DNA of 10,846 bases from the NCBI GenBank assembly GCA_005881495.1, contig VBHI01000130.1:1-10846 (forward strand). The letters are read 5' to 3'. The notes beneath the pieces were generated by a model, which ran no database searches, was not told where the DNA came from, and worked only from the letters and a program-made list of their open reading frames with translations. Source of the DNA: Chloroflexota bacterium. GTDB lineage: Bacteria; Chloroflexota; Ktedonobacteria; Ktedonobacterales; Ktedonobacteraceae. This document shows, piece by piece, positions 7,317-10,846 of this stretch; within the stretch, counting starts at the first letter, position 1; each line of letters opens with the position of its first letter. The translations under genes and the position numbers were made by a program.

Positions 7317-7608
7317 ATTCGGTAAGGGTGACTGTGTTGCAAAAACTCTCAAAGGAGACCTTGCAGGAGCAACTTGCTCTTTGCGAGAAGAATCAAAAGA
7401 CACAGAAACGCCTCCGATTCACGTGAGGCATCACAAGAGAAACATGGACTCATACCATTTCGTACCTTTTTGGTCCTCATATGAGGCAGGTACATATGGA
7501 TTTCCGAGGCATGCACTCACTGAAGCACTCGTGAGCTATATTGCCCCTGCAGCCATTACTGCTCGCTTCCTGTAAAAGCCCTTGTGAACTGGCTTCCTGT
7601 GTGATGAT
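7317..7608. other. Gene-poor stretch between hicB and the tRNA-Gly fragment
   Basis: No confident gene. A 32-codon frame starting at GTG 7328 and ending at TGA 7424-7426 reads like a charged helix (LSKETLQEQLALCEKNQKTQ) and may be the end of a lost gene. The overlapping frame 7255-7575 is hicB read out of frame. An 11-bp word, TGAACTGGCTT, at 7585-7595 recurs at 7684-7694 on the far side of the tRNA fragment. Confidence 0.35.
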
Positions 7609-7694
7609 AGCGGGAGACGGGGCTCGAACCCGCGACAGCCTGCTTGGAAGGCAGGGTGTCACAAAATCGCCGCTCGTTTGCCATGAACTGGCTT
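7585..7694. repeat. 11-bp direct repeats bracketing the tRNA-Gly fragment
   Basis: TGAACTGGCTT occurs at 7585-7595 and 7684-7694, flanking the tRNA fragment on both sides. Repeats of this length can occur by chance over 10 kb, but two within 100 bases around a broken tRNA merit notice. They could be a target duplication or a recombination scar. Confidence 0.35.
7609..7655 (-). tRNA. tRNA-Gly(TCC), 3' fragment lacking a normal 5' acceptor and D arm
   Basis: Read on the minus strand: anticodon arm CCTGC-CTTCCAA-GCAGG with anticodon TCC (7655-7639), variable CTGTC, T arm GCGGG-TTCGAGC-CCCGT, 3' acceptor strand CTCCCGC (7616-7610) and discriminator T, followed by ATC and not CCA. The matching 5' acceptor GCGGGAG is missing. 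Only 11 bases separate a weak GCGGCGA from the anticodon stem, where 19 are needed, and that pairing has two mismatches. It is therefore either broken at about 7656 or carries a D-arm deletion. A glycine tRNA is certain from the anticodon; function is very unlikely. It may mark an integration site or an insertion breakpoint. Confidence 0.8.
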
Positions 7695-7739
7695 TATTGG
7701 CTCGTGTATACCATACGTTTAAAATGTGAGCGGCTCTGA

Positions 7740-7789
7740 CAAAAGATGTCACGTGCATTTTTTGTTGCTTTCGGCAAAAGATGTCACGT
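7740..7789. repeat. Two exact 15-bp direct repeats, 35-bp period
   Basis: CAAAAGATGTCACGT occurs at 7740-7754 and 7775-7789. A related word, TGTCACAAAATC, begins at 7657, exactly where tRNA-Gly similarity ends. Repeated subterminal words of this kind occur at the ends of some insertion sequences, for example the multiple terminal repeats of IS21-type elements. That reading is an inference; no matching transposase is in the window. Alternatively they are regulator sites. Confidence 0.55.
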
Positions 7790-7870
7790 TCTGACGAAGG
7801 CAGGATTTCACGAGCTCAGGGCGCTCTAGAACAACTTTACCAGAACTTTTGTGTAAATACAAGGGAGGCA

Positions 7871-7880
7871 GGAGGTCTAC
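7871..7880. repeat. Left target-site duplication of the ISAs1-family element
   Basis: GGAGGTCTAC directly abuts the left terminal inverted repeat and is repeated exactly at 9109-9118. Ten bases fits the 8-10 bp duplications of the ISAs1 family. Confidence 0.93.
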
Positions 7881-7898
7881 CAGGGCAATCGCATCTAA
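7881..7898 (+). repeat. Left terminal inverted repeat of the ISAs1-family element
   Basis: CAGGGCAATCGCATCTAA, a perfect inverted match to 9091-9108. The CAGGG outer end is typical of this family. Confidence 0.93.
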
Positions 7899-7954
7899 AT
7901 TGTGAGGAGGTGATAGAATAAAGGTCAAAAACCGCAAGAAGTTGAGGGAGGAAG

Positions 7955-9094
7955 ATGGAAGAAGCAAGCAGGAATACCCTGCAAAGCATGTTTGAGGCCA
8001 TAGAAGATCCGCAAGTGGATCGAACCAAACAGCATCAATTGCTCGATATCATCATCATCGCGATATTAGGAGTACTCTGTGGAGCGGAGGGATGGGTGGA
8101 CATCGAGTCTTTTGGCAAAACCAAAGAGGCCTGGTTGAAAACCTTTTTAGAGCTGCCCAATGGCATCCCCTCTCATGATACCTTTGGTCGCGTGTTTGCG
8201 CGAATAGACCCGAAGCAGTTTGAGGAGTGTTTCCTGAACTAGGTGCGTAGCTTGAACGAGAAGATCGCAGGGGTAGTTGCTCTTGATGGAAAAACGTTGA
8301 GGCGCTCACATGATGCGGCAAACGGCAAAAAGGCCTTGCATATGGTAAGCGCATGGGCAGCAGAGAACCGATTGGTGCTGGCTCAAGTTGCTGTGGATGA
8401 GAAATCCAATGAGATTACTGCCATTCCTGAGTTATTAAAACTGCTGGCACTGGAAGGATGCATCGTCACCATTGATGCCATAGGAACACAGAGGGCTATT
8501 GCCGCACAGATCATCGAGCAAAATGGAGACTATGCCCTGGCGCTCAAAGAGAATCAGGGGAACTTGTATGAGAATGTCAAAGATACCTTTGCGCTTGCAC
8601 GCAAAGACCATTTTCGCGACATCGAGCACCAATTCTATGAAAGTATTGAGAAAGATCATGGTCGTCTAGAAATCCGGAAACATTGGATGATTGACGATCT
8701 TGAGCAGCTCACCTACCTGGATCAAGAAGGAAGATGGAAGGGCTTGCAAGCCATTGGCATGGTAGTATCGGAACGGCGGATTGGTCTTGAGGTAACGACC
8801 GAGACACGCTATTACCTGCTCAGTTTTGCCAGGGAGGTGCAACGCTTTGCCACCTCCATTCGCAGTCATTGGGGGATTGAAAATAGCGTGCATTGGGTGC
8901 TTGATGTCGCTTTTCGGGAGGATGAGTCGCGCATTCGCACTGGACATGCTGATCACAATTTGGCCGTACTCCGCCACTTGGCGCTCAATCTTCTTCGACA
9001 AGAGAAGACTGCCAAAATAGGGATCAAAGCCAAACGTCTCAAGGCTGGTTGGAGTAATGACTATCTCTTGAAAGTTTTAGAAGCTGTCAATTAG
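7955..9094 (+). pseudogene. ISAs1-family (H-repeat-type) transposase with a single in-frame amber codon
   Basis: One frame of 379 codons broken only by TAG at 8240-8242 (codon 96). The first part (MEEASRNTLQSMFEAIEDPQ to QFEECFLN) is the N-terminal domain seen in H-repeat-associated proteins. The second carries the DDE core: D111 in [13 protein letters not shown]174 in [18 protein letters not shown], and E309 in [16 protein letters not shown]. Family members read FLxWVR at the break, so TGG to TAG is the simplest explanation. Everything else looks intact, which implies a recent loss or occasional readthrough. Restart at GTG 8243 would give a product lacking the N-terminal domain. GGGAGG at 7946-7951 serves the ATG at 7955. 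Confidence 0.93.
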
Positions 9095-9108
9095 ATGCGA
9101 TTGCCCTG
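9091..9108 (-). repeat. Right terminal inverted repeat of the ISAs1-family element
   Basis: Perfect complement of the left end over 18 bases. The transposase stop codon TAG (9092-9094) falls inside it. Confidence 0.93.
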
Positions 9109-9118
9109 GGAGGTCTAC
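9109..9118. repeat. Right target-site duplication of the ISAs1-family element
   Basis: GGAGGTCTAC, identical to 7871-7880 and directly abutting the right inverted repeat. Confidence 0.93.
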
Positions 9119-9267
9119 CCCTCATCACAACCAGCTTTTTCTCACCAAAGCTCTTACTCATTATTACTCAATTTGTGCCTTCCTGCTGATCATTTTCAGA
9201 GAAAACAAGATCACAAGATCGCCAGGGAAGATTTCTCGTGAAGCAATGCGGACATTATGAGGCATTC

Positions 9268-9287
9268 TCACTTCCCATCACTTCACA
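9268..9287 (-). repeat. TGTGAAGTGA / TGGGAAGTGA pair near the right NB-ARC/WD40 gene
   Basis: Read on the minus strand, TGTGAAGTGA (9287-9278) is followed directly by TGGGAAGTGA (9277-9268). The first word is identical to the tandem repeat at 3589-3610 upstream of the left paralogue. It sits about 55-75 bases past the stop of the right gene. The rest of 9119-9341 shows no supported gene. Confidence 0.45.
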
Positions 9288-9338
9288 TCGTGTAGGTGTA
9301 TATGAGGAAGTGGGGATGCCACAACCGATTTTGAATAG

Positions 9339-9350
9339 CCCTCATGAGGG
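9339..9350. other. 12-bp perfect palindrome across the stop codon of the right WD40 gene
   Basis: CCCTCATGAGGG is fully self-complementary and contains the TGA stop (9344-9342, minus strand). It has no loop beyond the central bases and no run of T after it, so a terminator is doubtful. Confidence 0.3.
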
Positions 9351-10846
9351 AGCATCCTCAATTGCCCCTAACGCGCGCAACGACGCCTTCTGCGCCTGCG
9401 TCAATCCCTTTGCCCCGCTGATATCCAGTCGCTCGTAGGGTCGATCACGCCTCAGGGTGCGTAACAGGTCGCCGCCCTCCAGATCCCAGATGCGGATGGC
9501 CCCATCGTCCCCGCAGCTGGCGAGCGAGCGGCCATCGGGACTCACCTTGAGTGCTTGGATTGTTCCCTGGTGCGCCCGGCGCGTCTGCACGCACTTCCCG
9601 CACTCGCCATCCCACCAGCGGAGCATACCGTCGCTGCCCCCGCTGATCAGCGTCGTGCCGGTCGGACTCCACGCCAGCGCATATTCGACCTCGCTCAGCT
9701 CACTCAAGACGTAGAGGGGTTCTCCACTTTGGGCATCCCAGACGAAGAGCTCTCCACTGCCTCGACCCCCGCCACCACTGGCCAGGCGCGTCCCATCAGG
9801 GCTCCACGCCACGCACATCACCATGCCGCGATGCCCTTGCAGGCGTGCCTGCTGCGTGCCGGTGGCGGCCTCCCACAGGATGACGCTGCCATCGTAGCCG
9901 CAACTGGCCAGGCGCGTTCCGTCTGGACTCCACGCCACTCGACGGATCGTGGTTGGCTGCCCACGGCCAACCCAACGGCGGGTGCCCGTGCTCACCTCCC
10001 ACACCTGCACTTCCTGCTGATAGCTTCCAGCGGCCAGAAACCTGCCATCGGGACTCCACTCTATGCCGAAGAAGGAGGTGTCAGGGTGGTTGGGGTCGCG
10101 CAAGGTCTGCACACCGGCTTCTGTGGTCGCGTCCCACACCTGGATGGCATTGTCCAGCCCGCTGCTTGCCAGCAGCCGCCCATCCGAACTCCACGCTACC
10201 CCATACGCTATCCAACTATGGCCGCGCAGCAGCCTGGGCGGGGTCCTGCCGTCACTCTCCCAGATGGTCACAAGCGTATCCGAGCCTGCACTGGCGAGCC
10301 GGGTGCCACCAGGGTTCCAGGCCACGTCGTAGAGCGTGACCGCGTAGCCCTGGTTCACACGTGTACACTGCCCGCGCTCCACATCCCACACCCGTATAGT
10401 GCCATCTTCGCTCCCACTGAGCAGGCTGCGGCTATCTGGCGTAAAGACAAGATCATGTACAATGGCAGTATGCCCGTGGAGCGCCATACGATAGTTGCCC
10501 CGTTCGACATCCCAGAGCCAGATCATCTGGTCACGGCTGCCACTGGCCAGCAGACTGCCATCCGGGCTCCAGGCCAGCGCATTCACCGGCGCTGTGTGTC
10601 CCGTGAGCGTCTCACGTATCTTTAAACTTTCCACGTCCCACAGCTTGACGGTTCGATCAAAGCTCCCGCTCGCCAGGGTGCGTCCATCGGGAGCGAAGGC
10701 CACCGACCAGACAAGGCCGCTGTGCCCCGTGAGGAGACGCGTGGCGGTGCCTGGCTGGGCTGCCTGTGCCCCCTGCATCTGCCACAGTCGAATGCTTCCA
10801 TCGACGCTGCCACTGGCCAGCAGGCTCCCATCCGGACTGCAGGCCA
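9342..10846 (-). CDS. WD40-repeat protein, paralogue of the NB-ARC/WD40 gene, N-terminus beyond the window
   Basis: The frame is open from the right edge to TGA 9344-9342. An internal ATG at 10778 lies in the middle of the repeat array, after a blade (SPDGSLLASGSVDGSIRLWQ), so it is not the true start. About 501 codons are present with 11 WD40 blades, then a C-terminal tail YERLDISGAKGLTQAQKASL and RALGAIEDAPS. The blades match those of the left gene one for one, including odd ones: SDTLVTIW, the longer GELFVWD blade, LRWWD, and the last with CGDDGAI. By analogy the missing part should carry an HTH, an NB-ARC NTPase and about three more blades; that is inference. Predicted cytoplasmic ligand-sensing propellers. 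The gene is read towards the left paralogue and separated from it by 5.8 kb of mobile DNA. Confidence 0.92.
   Translation of the reverse strand, partial: ACSPDGSLLASGSVDGSIRLWQMQGAQAAQPGTATRLLTGHSGLVWSVAFAPDGRTLASGSFDRTVKLWDVESLKIRETLTGHTAPVNALAWSPDGSLLASGSRDQMIWLWDVERGNYRMALHGHTAIVHDLVFTPDSRSLLSGSEDGTIRVWDVERGQCTRVNQGYAVTLYDVAWNPGGTRLASAGSDTLVTIWESDGRTPPRLLRGHSWIAYGVAWSSDGRLLASSGLDNAIQVWDATTEAGVQTLRDPNHPDTSFFGIEWSPDGRFLAAGSYQQEVQVWEVSTGTRRWVGRGQPTTIRRVAWSPDGTRLASCGYDGSVILWEAATGTQQARLQGHRGMVMCVAWSPDGTRLASGGGGRGSGELFVWDAQSGEPLYVLSELSEVEYALAWSPTGTTLISGGSDGMLRWWDGECGKCVQTRRAHQGTIQALKVSPDGRSLASCGDDGAIRIWDLEGGDLLRTLRRDRPYERLDISGAKGLTQAQKASLRALGAIEDAPS

Larger units (their letters stand above)
7881..9108 (+). 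mobile_element. Complete ISAs1-family insertion sequence, 1228 bp
   Basis: The ends are defined by perfect 18-bp terminal inverted repeats, CAGGGCAATCGCATCTAA at 7881-7898 and its complement at 9091-9108. The similarity continues as TTG after one extra base on the left. The identical 10-bp direct repeats just outside show insertion at GGAGGTCTAC and no later rearrangement across the element. It carries one transposase gene, whose stop codon lies inside the right inverted repeat. Length is normal for the family. Because the transposase has an internal stop, the copy can probably move only with help from a related element. Confidence 0.95.

Noticed and set aside
7328..7426. Short frame of 32 codons after hicB with a helical, charged composition
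   Set aside because: Too short, weak start and no recognised family; kept only as a note in the gene-poor stretch.
7740..7789. CRISPR array
   Set aside because: Only two repeats of 15 bases with a 20-base gap, no further units and no cas genes.
6408..8242. Two in-frame TAG codons (6408-6410, 8240-8242) hinting at amber recoding
   Set aside because: The ISAs1 transposase itself ends in TAG, and both interrupted frames are in mobile-element debris, so ordinary nonsense mutations explain them better. No pyrrolysine or suppressor tRNA gene is present.
9339..9350. Palindrome at the end of the right WD40 gene as a rho-independent terminator
   Set aside because: It overlaps the stop codon, has essentially no loop and is not followed by a T run on the transcribed strand.

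Overview
The window looks like accessory, mobile-element-rich DNA from a large bacterial genome with moderately high GC. The best guess is a Ktedonobacter-like Chloroflexota. This rests on inference from long XRE/NB-ARC/WD40 proteins arranged in tandem and on the density and style of the transposases. No housekeeping or 16S marker is present to prove it.

Layout. On the minus strand, 1-3536 is an almost complete gene of at least 1178 codons with no stop inside the window. It encodes an XRE-type helix-turn-helix, an NB-ARC (STAND) NTPase, a short pentapeptide-like linker and 14 WD40 blades. A paralogue on the same strand (9342-10846) enters from the right edge; only its WD40 part (11 blades) and its C-terminus are visible. 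The 5.8 kb between these two genes is mostly mobile DNA, plus-strand genes and debris.

Going left to right between them: a gene-free stretch carrying a tandem TGTGAAGTGA repeat next to the promoter side of the left NB-ARC gene (3537-4073); an apparently intact IS1-like DDE transposase (4193-5617) with its own promoter; a small unrecognised ORF with one CxxC (5639-5956); a C-terminal transposase scrap (6010-6230) running into a second broken ORF with an internal TAG (6225-6563); a hicA-hicB toxin-antitoxin pair (6856-7316) with a near-consensus promoter upstream; a tRNA-Gly(TCC) gene lacking its 5' portion (7609-7655, minus); a pair of exact 15-bp direct repeats (7740-7789); and a complete ISAs1-family insertion sequence (7881-9108). 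The last has 18-bp perfect terminal inverted repeats and a 10-bp target duplication, and its transposase is cut by one amber codon at a position where the family normally has Trp.

How the parts may work together. The two NB-ARC/WD40 proteins are predicted cytoplasmic signal-sensing STAND NTPases: the WD40 propellers would sense a ligand, NB-ARC would switch and oligomerise, and the N-terminal HTH would be the output. Proteins of this build have been proposed to act in signalling or defence; nothing here proves which. HicA and HicB form a conventional translationally coupled mRNA-interferase/antitoxin unit. The rest is a record of successive insertions into the space between two related genes.
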